DNA of 64,000 bases from Aphrocallistes beatrix (Eukaryota > Porifera > Hexactinellida > Sceptrulophora > Aphrocallistidae): the NCBI GenBank assembly GCA_963281255.1, contig OY725493.1, positions 2,169,550 to 2,233,549 of the forward strand, written 5' to 3'. Shown here in pieces: positions 23,570-33,607 of this stretch. Numbering within the stretch: the stretch's first letter is position 1; each line of letters starts with the position of its first letter. The notes beneath the pieces were generated by a model. It was not told the DNA's origin, searched no databases, and worked only from the letters and a program-made list of their open reading frames with translations. The position numbers and the translations under genes are program-made.

Positions 23570-24193
23570 CTAATTGAAAGCAATGAGATCTATCCTGGCT
23601 TTATGGACCTGAAAGGCTGGAGTTATCCACTGTCCGCACGAGCACTGGAGACCCGCCCAATTGAAGGAGCCCAGCCGCCCGCTGCACTTGGGACAGACTA
23701 GCTTCCCCTGACTAGTCCCTAGCACCATGCTCTCCATCCACCCGCTCTGCTCCACGAACAGAGACTTGCACTGCGGAGCATTCAGACTGGCGTGAATGAG
23801 GTTATGTTTAGGACTGATCCTGCCGTTGACTTCCGGCAGAGGGGGTTCCCCCATCAGCTCCAATCCCACTCCCCCTGTGATCATATACCCCCCCGCCTTC
23901 TCACTATACTCCACTTGAGTCTGAGACATCACTTCGAGTAGGGACGGTCCAACGCTCCCTTCTGAACTTGATTCCTCCGGCTGGGAAAGCACAGAGATGT
24001 AGTCCTGAGAGGTGCTTACATCGGACACAGCATTCTCCCCTGATCTCTTGTGCCAACTGAACGCCTCCTGTCCAATCCCCTCTTGGTGCGGGATTATATC
24101 GGAAGCTAGGAACAGCTGGGTGCGGCACTTCCTACACTTTATCACTCCACCCCCATCTTCAGTAGAGACAGGTCGTGTGGCTACAGCAGCCAT
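23570..24193 (-). CDS. DUSP12-type zinc-binding domain protein without phosphatase
   Basis: A 207-aa intronless protein. Residues 19-55 (IKCRKCRTQLFLASDIIPHQ) and the C-terminal block (WMESMVLGTSQGKLVCPKCS, GRLGSFNWAGLQCSCGQWIT, PAFQVHKARID) match the zinc-binding domain that follows the dual-specificity phosphatase in DUSP12/YVH1, with CxxC pairs CRKC, CPKC and CSC. The catalytic HCxxGxSR phosphatase is absent, and a Ser-rich acidic linker of about 75 residues joins the two halves of the zinc domain. In DUSP12 this domain binds zinc and, in yeast Yvh1, acts in 60S ribosome maturation. RNF180 has a related N-terminal module, but the FNW and GQWITPAFQ signatures favour DUSP12. A phosphatase exon could lie upstream, yet none is visible, and the frame begins with a good MAAVATRP start. 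Confidence 0.8.
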   Translation of the reverse strand: MAAVATRPVSTEDGGGVIKCRKCRTQLFLASDIIPHQEGIGQEAFSWHKRSGENAVSDVSTSQDYISVLSQPEESSSEGSVGPSLLEVMSQTQVEYSEKAGGYMITGGVGLELMGEPPLPEVNGRISPKHNLIHASLNAPQCKSLFVEQSGWMESMVLGTSQGKLVCPKCSGRLGSFNWAGLQCSCGQWITPAFQVHKARIDLIAFN

Positions 24194-24767
24194 TAACTTA
24201 CATTATAGCAAAGCTGAATTAAAAAAGCTCACACACATATAGCGAACTGTTAATAATGCACTTTCAGAATCACCATAATTAATTAATTAATTAATTCCAT
24301 GTGTATACGTATATTCACACATTATAATTATAATAAATGTATCTATAAACGCAAGATCCTGATGCATATCTTGAAATTGAGTATATAATTAAAGAATGTG
24401 AAAACATGAAAATATATCTACGTGTAAAAAACGGACATTGGAGATGGGTAAAAATACATGTGATGTATAAATTGCGACGGACGGACAGGTAACCATACGT
24501 ATATAATATGCTGAATGCTTTCAAAATGTTATTAGTTACTTAATTTTTTTGATTTATCACAGCGGTCGAAAGTGGACAAACCTGGATGTCCCGCCAATTG
24601 CTTCCGGCCTCCCAGTTTTGTAGCAGAGGTGTGAATTGTGTCGATGTTGTTCCCAGTAGCCAAGCAATTTAGAATTGAATAAATTAGAATAATAAGTCAA
24701 ATCACCTTTACATTAACTTGAACAACTGCTGCTAACAAATACTGCCTCAATACAAAATAATGATCAG
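24194..24767. other. Intergenic region
   Basis: AT-rich spacer including an (ATTA)n run near 24278-24297. No coding exon was recognised between the zinc-binding gene start and the YIPF6 stop codon. Confidence 0.4.
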
Positions 24768-27700
24768 TTAGCTGGAATTGATGGTAGCTAGCGTGAGAAT
24801 GCTCATCGCGAAGTAGAACAGGAAGATGGGATAGATGACCAGGACTCTCTTCTCCTTCGGTTGCGTTGTGGCTACGAAGCCAATCGAAGCGAGAACTGCC
24901 CAGCCTAGTGCGACTGAGATAGATACGGTCTCGACTGCAAATAAAACTTTAGAAGACCCGGCTAATGACAGGATGCGACAAATGATGACAGCTAGAGAAG
25001 ATGAGGGATCAATCTTAGAGTTTTGTATAAATGTATGAAATTGCACGTACGTTGTATTTGCTCCTTCACATAAACTTAAGATTCTGTTTATTATTTCAGA
25101 ATCTTAAGTTTGTGTGAAGGATGATATTAGTAGATATCAACAGTTCATTCCAAGTGTATTTATTTAGTCATGCACAGGATGATATAGAATATCGTGTGTG
25201 AATGCTAGAGATCAACAAGGCTCAAAGAACATGTTATAATGCCATGAGCAGAGATCGACAATAAATGTGTGTTAGTTTGAACACAAGACAGAGTTGATAC
25301 GATCACTGAATGCACGCGCAAATCATTATAAGATCTAAGTACTAAAGCCAAGTCAAGAGTTGAGAATTAGTATAGTTCACATATGTCCAGCTTGTAACAC
25401 TCAAATTTAAGAAATTCGGTTTCGAGGAATTAAACTCAATTGTTTAATTGGAGAGAAGCAATCCTACAGATCATAATTATTAACATTAAATATGGAATAA
25501 AGACATGCAAGGTTACACGTAATTCGATAAATTATAAAATACTGCAGATGCAGTAAGCGTATTTGAGAATAGAAAGTACACGTCAACTATTCTGAGAGTT
25601 GACTCAATAAAATTAAAAATAGAATCAGAGAGTTTCTGCTCCAATGAGAAACAAATTAACTATATTTTGACGTAGAGAGAGACATATTTTAAAATAGTAG
25701 ACATAGCATCAGCACTGCTTGGTAATCTATGCAGCATCTACTCAATGGATGTTTGTTTTAAGAATTTCGAACCCAATTCACACCACTTAATTAATTAAGC
25801 AGAATATGCTGTGCTGTATCGTACATAGCGAAATATCTCATATTAACCTTTGAGATCTTGTCTCTTAAAGTACAAATTAAAGAAAAGGTGTGAAAATATG
25901 TATATATCTTCACACATACATAATCAAACATTAACTATGTAGTCCCACGGTAATGACTATAGTGTTAGTGGTAGACCGTCGTCTAAGCCATAAGGGCATC
26001 TCCTATTGGAGCAGATGGAGCTGTACTAAATAACCTGAACCTACCTATATTCAGCGGAAGGAGAGAGTACCCGAGAGCACAGAGACATTGAAAGAAAGAT
26101 AAGTTTCCTCCGAGCAGAATCGTGTTGATAGTAACCGCAGCAGCTCCACTCCACACCAGCACGAACACGTGCACGAAGCTAGGCCCTGACACGTCTCCGG
26201 ATCCCAGATGGTCTCCTGCTAGCAGGGTGGCGAGGAGGATGCATAGGATGAGAGGACCCCAGAGATCCCAGTCGTAGAGCAGTGTCGTGTTGTTCCGAGG
26301 CAGCAAGACGTAGGTGAATTTCCAAAGTACGGCCTGTACACAAGTTAATTAATTAATTGATAGATGTAGGAATCGAGGCATGTGAACATAACAGAGATAG
26401 ATGCACGGGAAATTGCATAGCATGAATCATGATCAAATCCAGGGATTTATTGAATAAAATTTGTTAAAAGATTTGGAATTGAATTATTTTAAATTACGGG
26501 TGACTCCGGTTAATCGGGACACTTTGGTCCTGGATATTTTGTCCCGATTAAGCAGTTCCCAATTAACCAATGAAATTTAGTATTAGCTTCTATGAATGGG
26601 AACCATTCCGTTCCTGGACCCGATTAAGCGGAGTTGGCTGTAATTGAATTTTGTAGACAATAAAAGAGTGTGCAGACTTAGCAAATTCTAATTTTACAGG
26701 TGCAAACATCAGTGCCACCCAGACAATCCACCACCACTTTATCTGCTAAACCATTTAGTATGCTGCAATTTTCTAGTACCAATTCATCCTTACTATTAAA
26801 ACTCGATTAATGTGTATGTGTGTATGTGTGTATATATGTATATATATATATTTCTGTAACGAATTGATTGAAGAAACTGCCGGTCATAGAAAGCTAATTT
26901 TTGGCATGTGGGAGTATTTTGGCTATGGCTCCAGTAAGTTCTGAGCTCAGACGAAAATGTCGACTCATCATGGAATTATGACGTCATTGTCACATTTTTT
27001 AAAAGTTAAGCAACAGAATTATTCGAGCATAACTCAGCCATTATAGGAGATAGAAGGCTGAAATTTTAATAGAATCTGTATACTACCATGTCTCACATAT
27101 GATACAAGTATCATCAAAAAATGATGACTCATCACTTTCTTATGACGTCATCATTACGCATCAAAAATTTTAAAATTGACAAATTTGGTGATTTTTCGAG
27201 TGATATCGATTATCACAGTAGGACAGACATATATAGAGATCCTATCTCCCCTAAATTTAACCAATGTGACCCTAGGCGACCGAAGGGAGCCTCCGGCGGA
27301 CACAAAGTGTCCGCCAGCCGCGCAGCGCAAGCAAGCGAAGCGCGCTTGTTTATATTATAAGATACGTACTTTTAATTTGTCTTTAATAATATCTATACAG
27401 ACATACATCCAATCTCTATACTGTGATACAATCTTATATATTATATACTTAAACATACATTTCAAAATGTTTTGACTCAGGCCTATATACAAATAATAAC
27501 ATAAGCAATGACACACTAACAAACAACACACATTAATTAACTCTTACAGCACTTGAAGACGCGAGTTAGCAGTTTCTTCCAAGTATTATAGTTAGTCTTG
27601 GAGGGTAGCACCACTACATATATGCAGATAACAAAAAAACGAATCAGCAAAGCTTCGAACACGTAAAGCCAGGCAGGATGAATGCGGTTATTTAACGTTA

Positions 27701-30700
27701 TTAGTTCACAAGCGCGTATGAGTTGGTTGACTAACGTATTTGTCCCTTCTATCGATTGCAAGGCATCAATAGTAGTGACGTAATTCTCTAAGTTCCCATT
27801 CCGGACAATGGTAGCAGGCCTGTGAGCTGTGAGGCAACGGAAATGATGAGAGAATATTGCTAGGAGATCACTCTGGAAGATTAGAATGTAGAGAATGAGA
27901 CCAGTCATCAGAGCTAGGACAATCACAAACATTAAGACCGAGTAGACTAAGATACGATATTCCAGTGAGGAGATTTTGGGAGAGGGAAATTTCAGTTCTT
28001 GGGCTTGAAGTGAGTTCCATCTTAATCTGCATATAATGAGAGGAATGAAGGTTAGACTGCAGAGGCAGGACAGAACGATGGGTACGAAATAGAGCAGTAG
28101 ACTCGGTATTGAGCTCTCGTTGGAACTACTATCGGTCACTACAAGCCTGATGTAAATAGGAAAGTAAGGAAACCCTGACCTCAGCCCTAAAGTTACGAAG
28201 ATAATGCACAGGGATGCGAGCACGCCAATGCAGGCTTGTGAGAGTATAACACGAGAATTTAATTTGTTAGAAAGGAACGCTAAAGGGAAAGTTGCGGTTA
28301 ACAGTAGATTTAGAAGTGTGAAATTGATCCAGAAAAAGTATCCAAGAATGGAGAAGTGGAACAGGGCCCCGTAGAGGTTAAGCAGAATCCGATCCGATTG
28401 GGTGGCGAATGTTTTCTGGTAGGTGTCGGAGGGATCTGGTAAATCGAATATCAAGAAAAGAACAACGCAAAACATTCCGTAAACACATAAACCGACTAAA
28501 CTTGGAGTAAGGATAGAGTTGAAATACCTCTCTAGCATAGCTACCTTCTCTCCAGAATCAGAGGTATTCTCTAAGAAAGAGTTTAAGACGAGAGTTAGGA
28601 TGGAGAGAATACTTAAAATGAGTCCCAATATAGACACAAACGCAACTCCTATTCTTAAAATAGAACCACCAACCTCACCAGCTGGGTGCCAAAGTGTGTC
28701 TACGAAATCATTTGGCTCGCACTGCTCTCTATTCTGGTTAAATGAGTACCCTTCTGGACAACATACCTCTACGCCGAATAGGTTGCTAAACAGATTTGAA
28801 TTGTAGGATAGACCTGTTTGGTTGAATGTCACGAGTCTCGTTATCTGAACTTCTGTAGTGGAAAAGGATATCTCAGAAAAATTGAGAAAAACCGTGCATG
28901 TATTATTAAACGCTAATTTCGGTGGATTCGTAATATACGGGTACACATAGGCGAACTCTGTCTTTCCCTCGCTATCCACTAAATCCATGGTACAATTTGG
29001 GAGCGCAATGTTAATGGTAAGGTTGGAAGCGATTACACTTGCAGTCAACTCATATATCCCCATTTTGTGCTCAGAACCAGATAGCCAATAGAAAGTGTAG
29101 ATGAGAGGCGTTTCATTACTTAATGATGCATTTGGGGCCAAAGTAGACGTTGGAGCTGTGTAGATGGAGATTGCTTGTCCATCGAAAACAAATATGAAAA
29201 TGCAGCCACCGATTAGACAGGCCCAGAAAACGAGCAGGACAGTCACAGTGAGGACAATGAGAGTTATCTTCTTCCCCTTTATCCCAGAAGTAGCATTCAC
29301 GCTTCTAGATTTAGCAGAAAACGAAGATCCAACTACTTCCTTTGCTTCTTCAGTTTCTGGGTTATCCGGCCCAGTTCCTCGCGAGACTAGAATTAATTCC
29401 TCGGTAGACGCCTGATGCATATTCTGTCCTACTAAGATTATCTGAATATTTATATCCAACCAATCACTGATACTGAAACCAATAACTCCTCCAGTGCATA
29501 TGTTATGAACAAAGTGTTAGGTCCATGAAACATATACGTACGAACCAAGATAGTAAGTGTCCGCCTATTTTCCTGATAAGCTAGCTAATCTTACAACTTG
29601 CAGTTCCCTTGTATTAAATCACTGTATATATAGTTCATGACTTTAATCAGGCGATACGTATTTGAGATAGATTAACCTTAGATGGGCATCAACATAATTA
29701 TAAAATAACTTCGTCAAATATCTGCCTCGATGCTATCATTTCGTCATGAATCTTATCCTTACTATTAAAACTCGATTAATATTCATTTGTATATATATAT
29801 ATATATATATATATCTGTAACGAATTGATTGAAGAAACTGCCAGTCACAGAAAGCTGATTTTTGGCATTTGATTGAAGGATATGGCTCCACTAAGTTCTG
29901 ACCTCAGACGAAAATGTCAACTCATCATAGAATTATGACGTCATTGTCACCTTTTTCTATAATTAGAAATTTCAGTTTCTGACTATAACTCAGCCATTTT
30001 AGGTAATAGAAGGCTACAATTTTAATAGAATGTGTATATTAATATATTTTTAATATTATACAACTATCGTCAAAAAATGCTGAACCATCAATCTGTTATG
30101 ACGTGATCATTACACATCAAATAGAGAAAAATTGGCAAATTTTGTGATTTTTGAGTGATATCGAATATAACAGAAGTACTTAGAGATGTTATCTCCTTAT
30201 GTGAGCCTAGACGCACAAAAGACAAAGTATCCGCCAGCCGCGCAGCGCAAGCAAGCGAAGCGAGTTTTTTTGGATAATCCGCCACAGATTAGGCTGCACC
30301 AATTGCGGCGGAATATCCGGGTGGCACTGTACTAGGATATGTATACACATGTGTATATATATGACCCTAGTAGATATATTATTTCGATATACATTAAGTA
30401 TTCTCAAGCTTCATTTAGAAACTATGATTAGAATAAAACAAAAATATTTGTTGTATGAATTGATTTAATGTGATGACGTAATGCGTATTAAAAAGTAGAC
30501 AGTAAACTAGAAAAATTAGAAATTCCGAATAATGTATGCGAGAATGAATATGAGAATGTGCAGATGTGAGTAGTTTTGTAGATTGTAGAGGGTTAGTCTG
30601 AACACGTTGTTATCATGTATGACGCTAGCTAGAGCTTCTCCTGCGGGGAGCTTCAGAGAGATGAGACCATCATTCTGCCTTATTACAGAAATGAGTTCCT

Positions 30701-32728
30701 CTTCCCCTCTCATCTCCACTGAGAGGGAATCCTCTCTGAATCTCAGCCTCATCTTATCGGCCCCAGTGCGAGCACTGAACTCGCTCCTACCAGGGTTCCA
30801 TTTGATCTTGGAGTTGGCAGGAGGCGCCAGCAGGCTGCTGGAGAGGAGCTGCGAGAGAATTGGTTCTCCCACCGGAGGAAGTTCCGAGATTTTATGGCAG
30901 CGTTTCCAAGGTTTGAAAGACTGAGTGAAGCGGAGTATGTCCAACTCCTGTCCTAGGTAGTCCTTCTTCACCAGCAGAACTCTCTGGCTGTTTCCCAGAG
31001 CGCTTCTCCGCTCTAGATTGCACACGCACAGCTCCACACAGCTGGACATGGACCAGGGATAGAAGAGAACGTTGTGGTGGATGCTCAGTTGCTGCTGCAC
31101 CCTCCGTGGGAGCTGGCGCTGGAGCTGATGGTGCTGGTCGGTGAGCTCCAGGATTCGCATGCAGAGGTCTGCGAGAGAAGGAACCGCTGTGTAGAGCAGG
31201 AGCGAGTGCATCTCCTCGCCGGTGGAGAGGGTGAGCACGAGGGAGTCGGGGCTGAGAGAGAGAGCAGCGACAGGGTCGGAGGCGGACAGAGGATAGGAAG
31301 ATAGAACAGACCCGGATGAGTTAAGGAATGACAACCTACGTCCGTTGTCTGCGTGGTTAGTGACAACTAGCACCATGTCGTGGTGCAAGGAGCGAACCCA
31401 GTTCTCCACATTCCCGCTGAGCTGCCTCACTGAGTGGGACACCGTCTGGTAGAGCAGCAGGCAGCTGTCAGTGTCAGTGGCGAGCAGGTGCGTGGGGGAG
31501 ATGAGCTGGATGTGAGTGGAGTAGGCGAGGCTAGTCTTGCTGAGGATCTGCCAGGAGTGCGCCGAGAGCTGCAGCAGGGAGTCGTCGGGGAGTGTGAGGA
31601 AGAGGGAAGAGTCGTCAAGACTCCAGGCGATGCGTTGGCTCGGCCTGCTCCGCTCTGAAGGGAGGAAAGAGCGGCGAACCACGTGCCGAGGGAAGCTGAC
31701 CTCCGTGTGTCCGATCTGAGTGTGAGAGAGGTTGGAGTAGACGAGAAGGGAGAGGGTGTTGGCTCTCTGGGAGTTCGCTCTCAAACAAGCCAGGTGTGTT
31801 CCGTCTCCGGACCAGTCGACACCGACGATGGTTTGAGGAGGACTGCTGATGGAGGTGAGCATGCGAGAGACGCCGCTCTGCGGTTCGTTGATGGTCAGCA
31901 GCATTAGAGTTCCGTTAGAGTCCCCCGCAGCCACGTGTGAATGCCGAGCGGAGCTGCGGATGTGAGTGATGCGGTCCAGACACTCGTAGGAGAGCGTGAT
32001 GCTGGAGGAGTGTGGGGAGGGAGGGGAGGAGGGATTGGTCGGGTACCAGGTGACTCCGATGCATCCGTTCTCTTGTCCGGTTACGATGCAGGAGGAATTT
32101 GGAGATGGGAGCAGCCAGGAGAGAGCTGTAGCGGGTACGGACAGTTGCAGTGGTGAGTAGCGAGATGGGAATATCTGAGTGGCCATGTTGATAGATGAAG
32201 ATGTAATTTGTTTTGATGTATTAGAAATGAAAAGATTGCATTTATACCATCCTATTGTATACTAAGGTAGCCGGGTCGCTACTGCAGCCATATCGGATGT
32301 GTAATGTAATCATTCGGTTACATCAATCAGTGTCAAACATACACTAATATATTTTCAACTCCATTGAGATGAAGGTCTCGTCATGTTCCTAATATTCTAA
32401 TAACTCATAATTGAGAATTCCAGCAGCAGGAAATAATGATTCATTCATACATGTCCAAATCGCTAGAAGTTTACATAAATTTGGAATTTTCAGAATTAAC
32501 ACAGAAAGTGTTAATAAAAGATTGCATACGTAAGTATTTAGAACCAACCTTGACATCTCTTTTGATTGTAGTGATCACTGGCTCGTCCAGAGTGTTGAGT
32601 AGTGTGTCTTCTGGTGCTCCCATGCCTCCCTTGATATTCTCAATTTCTATCGCAGCATCCATATCACCTTTCACCATGGTAGGATCGAAAGCAGCGACGG
32701 GTTGCAAGCCTCCACTCGAATTAGCCAT
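24768..32728 (-). CDS. YIPF6: YIPF6, Yip1-domain Golgi membrane protein
   Basis: Three coding exons, 32728-32549, 26333-26045 and 24991-24768, join in frame (180, 289 and 224 bases) to 230 aa; human YIPF6 is 236 aa. Exon 1 ends TLDEPVITTIKRDVK, exon 2 opens AVLWKFTYVLLPRNNTTLLY then DWDLWGPLILC and LLGGNLSFFQCLCALGYSLL, and exon 3 gives AVIICRILSLAG...ALGWAVLASIGFVATTQP and VYPIFLFYF. These match the family along its whole length, with five membrane segments in exons 2-3. Yip1-domain proteins act with Rab GTPases in ER-Golgi traffic. Intron 1 is about 6.2 kb and holds two unrelated same-strand ORFs and several repeats, while intron 2 (26044-24992) is about 1 kb. The splice sites are AAG/GTTGGT and GTACAG, then ATAG/GTAGGT and CTCTAG. 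Confidence 0.93.
26497..26640. mobile_element. TA-flanked MITE in YIPF6 intron 1
   Basis: The right end is the reverse complement of CAGCCAACTCCGCTTAATCG, and the left end is a decayed version of it (GGTGACTCCGGTTAATCG). Both are flanked by TA. The interior ATTAGCTTCTATG is shared with the larger relative at 50889-52045. It is 144 bases and non-autonomous. Confidence 0.65.
26787..27349 (+). mobile_element. Helitron-like non-autonomous element, copy A
   Basis: It starts A/TCCTTACTATTAAAACTCG, includes CGAATTGATTGAAGAAACTG and CTCAGACGAAAATGTCGACT, and ends in a GC-rich tract GCGCAGCGCAAGCAAGCGAA then GCGCGCTTG, where CAAGCG/CGCTTG can form a stem. The TC start after an A, the terminal hairpin and the absence of inverted termini suggest a Helitron, but the end is CTTG rather than the usual CTRR. 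It lies in YIPF6 intron 1. Confidence 0.5.
27537..29459 (-). CDS. Unassigned 640-aa multi-pass membrane protein, intronless
   Basis: I do not recognise a named family. The N-terminal cytosolic segment (1-62) is followed by a signal-anchor helix (about 65-93), then an ectodomain of about 170 residues with many N-glycosylation sites and one cysteine-rich patch (VCCPEGYSFNQNREQCEP near 232-250). Seven further hydrophobic segments follow from about residue 263 (RIGVAFVSILGLILSILSIL) to about 622, with a luminal or extracellular loop at 547-590 and a short Lys/Cys-rich C-terminus. The layout resembles a receptor with a glycosylated ectodomain and 7TM core. It lies inside YIPF6 intron 1 on the same strand, so it needs its own promoter or represents an independent gene nested there. 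The start is the first in-frame ATG; a second one (NMHQASTEE) lies 12 codons later. Confidence 0.6.
   Translation of the reverse strand: MDINIQIILVGQNMHQASTEELILVSRGTGPDNPETEEAKEVVGSSFSAKSRSVNATSGIKGKKITLIVLTVTVLLVFWACLIGGCIFIFVFDGQAISIYTAPTSTLAPNASLSNETPLIYTFYWLSGSEHKMGIYELTASVIASNLTINIALPNCTMDLVDSEGKTEFAYVYPYITNPPKLAFNNTCTVFLNFSEISFSTTEVQITRLVTFNQTGLSYNSNLFSNLFGVEVCCPEGYSFNQNREQCEPNDFVDTLWHPAGEVGGSILRIGVAFVSILGLILSILSILTLVLNSFLENTSDSGEKVAMLERYFNSILTPSLVGLCVYGMFCVVLFLIFDLPDPSDTYQKTFATQSDRILLNLYGALFHFSILGYFFWINFTLLNLLLTATFPLAFLSNKLNSRVILSQACIGVLASLCIIFVTLGLRSGFPYFPIYIRLVVTDSSSNESSIPSLLLYFVPIVLSCLCSLTFIPLIICRLRWNSLQAQELKFPSPKISSLEYRILVYSVLMFVIVLALMTGLILYILIFQSDLLAIFSHHFRCLTAHRPATIVRNGNLENYVTTIDALQSIEGTNTLVNQLIRACELITLNNRIHPAWLYVFEALLIRFFVICIYVVVLPSKTNYNTWKKLLTRVFKCCKS
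29756..30266 (+). mobile_element. Helitron-like non-autonomous element, copy B
   Basis: It has the same start as copy A (TCCTTACTATTAAAACTCG) after an A, an (AT)n stretch, CGAATTGATTGAAGAAACTG, and the GC-rich end GCGCAGCGCAAGCAAGCGAA. The terminal GCGCTT is decayed to GAGTTT. It lies between the two nested ORFs of YIPF6 intron 1. Confidence 0.5.
30516..32186 (-). CDS. WD40-like beta-propeller protein, intronless, GC-rich
   Basis: A 556-aa frame with weakly conserved propeller repeats, for example TIVGVDWSGDGTHLACLRAN near 125 and RIAWSLDDSSLFLTLPDDSL near 190, plus LSLSPDSLVLTLSTGEEMHS near 300. A middle helical stretch (RILELTDQHHQLQRQLPRRV) and a hydrophobic C-terminus (LHILIFILAYIIRNF), possibly a tail anchor, are visible. 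I cannot assign an orthologue. Base composition is strikingly GC-rich compared with the AT-rich flanks, and many antisense frames are open as a side effect of its codon use. It is contained in YIPF6 intron 1 on the same strand, with its ATG about 360 bases downstream of YIPF6 exon 1. It could be a retroposed or transferred gene; both ideas are inference. Confidence 0.6.
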   Translation of the reverse strand: MATQIFPSRYSPLQLSVPATALSWLLPSPNSSCIVTGQENGCIGVTWYPTNPSSPPSPHSSSITLSYECLDRITHIRSSARHSHVAAGDSNGTLMLLTINEPQSGVSRMLTSISSPPQTIVGVDWSGDGTHLACLRANSQRANTLSLLVYSNLSHTQIGHTEVSFPRHVVRRSFLPSERSRPSQRIAWSLDDSSLFLTLPDDSLLQLSAHSWQILSKTSLAYSTHIQLISPTHLLATDTDSCLLLYQTVSHSVRQLSGNVENWVRSLHHDMVLVVTNHADNGRRLSFLNSSGSVLSSYPLSASDPVAALSLSPDSLVLTLSTGEEMHSLLLYTAVPSLADLCMRILELTDQHHQLQRQLPRRVQQQLSIHHNVLFYPWSMSSCVELCVCNLERRSALGNSQRVLLVKKDYLGQELDILRFTQSFKPWKRCHKISELPPVGEPILSQLLSSSLLAPPANSKIKWNPGRSEFSARTGADKMRLRFREDSLSVEMRGEEELISVIRQNDGLISLKLPAGEALASVIHDNNVFRLTLYNLQNYSHLHILIFILAYIIRNF

Positions 32729-33607
32729 TTTATCAATGAGTTTTTATAAATGTTTTCTATAAAAGCTGATAAAGAAAGTAAAACTGATTAATGATGTTCA
32801 GCACTCCAACCCAGGCAACTTTACATAAGTACTGCAGCGCCGGCGCCACGGTTTTAGAAGCGGTCGGTTTAACCGGACCATCCGGGGGCCACTTTTGAAA
32901 AGTTGTCCGGTAAAAACCGGACCAGTGGCACCGGCCCAGAGTAGATGGATGCGGGCGGGCGGGAAACATTAATTTTTGTAACAATTGCACATATCTCGAA
33001 ATATGATTTTCCATCAAACATTGGCGACATACTTGATACTTGATGCATTTTAGGGACGTATCTACTTGGAGAGGGATTGGTGAGCCTTTAGACTAAGACT
33101 CACACTTGGTAGAGCCATTATGGACACCATCTGTATTATGTATAATATTAATAGAGAATAATTTTCGACAAAATATTGGTCGCCCCATGGCCCTACCAAT
33201 CCTACTGGAGACTTGCTGTAATTTGGGATTATTACTCACTATTATCTCACGATCTGAACCACTGTTCTTAATACTTTATTCTCATGTCTCACGATTTGTC
33301 ACATGGCATCACATGATTTAGTTAGATTACAGGTTGAGAGGCCTGTGCATGTGCATTTTAAATTTCGCTGGTTATACACAGTTTAAATGTCAAAAATAGA
33401 AAGTATCACATGTCTCTCCGTGAGCCAAAATGCCGTTTGTGTCAGTTTAGTATCTAAACCGAATAGAAGAAAGTATGAATACTATTTCACTAATTGTAGC
33501 TTTAATGTATGAATTCAAAAAAATAAAAACTTAGAAAAGACAAATAATAAAAATATTCTAAAAAGCTCTAAATCATCCGAACTACAAACTAAACTCGCAT
33601 ACTTGAA
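32729..33607. other. Intergenic region with a TE relic at 32824-32945
   Basis: Positions 32824-32945 contain GTCGGTTTAACCGGACCATC and GTCCGGTAAAAACCGGACCA. Related GTGGTCCGGTTG and ACCGGTGGC sequence occurs at 60933-61085, so both are probably relics of one repeat family. The remainder shows no coding signal. Confidence 0.4.

Noticed and set aside
31074..32156. Several plus-strand frames opposite the WD40-like gene
   Set aside because: They are antisense shadows produced by GC-rich codon use.
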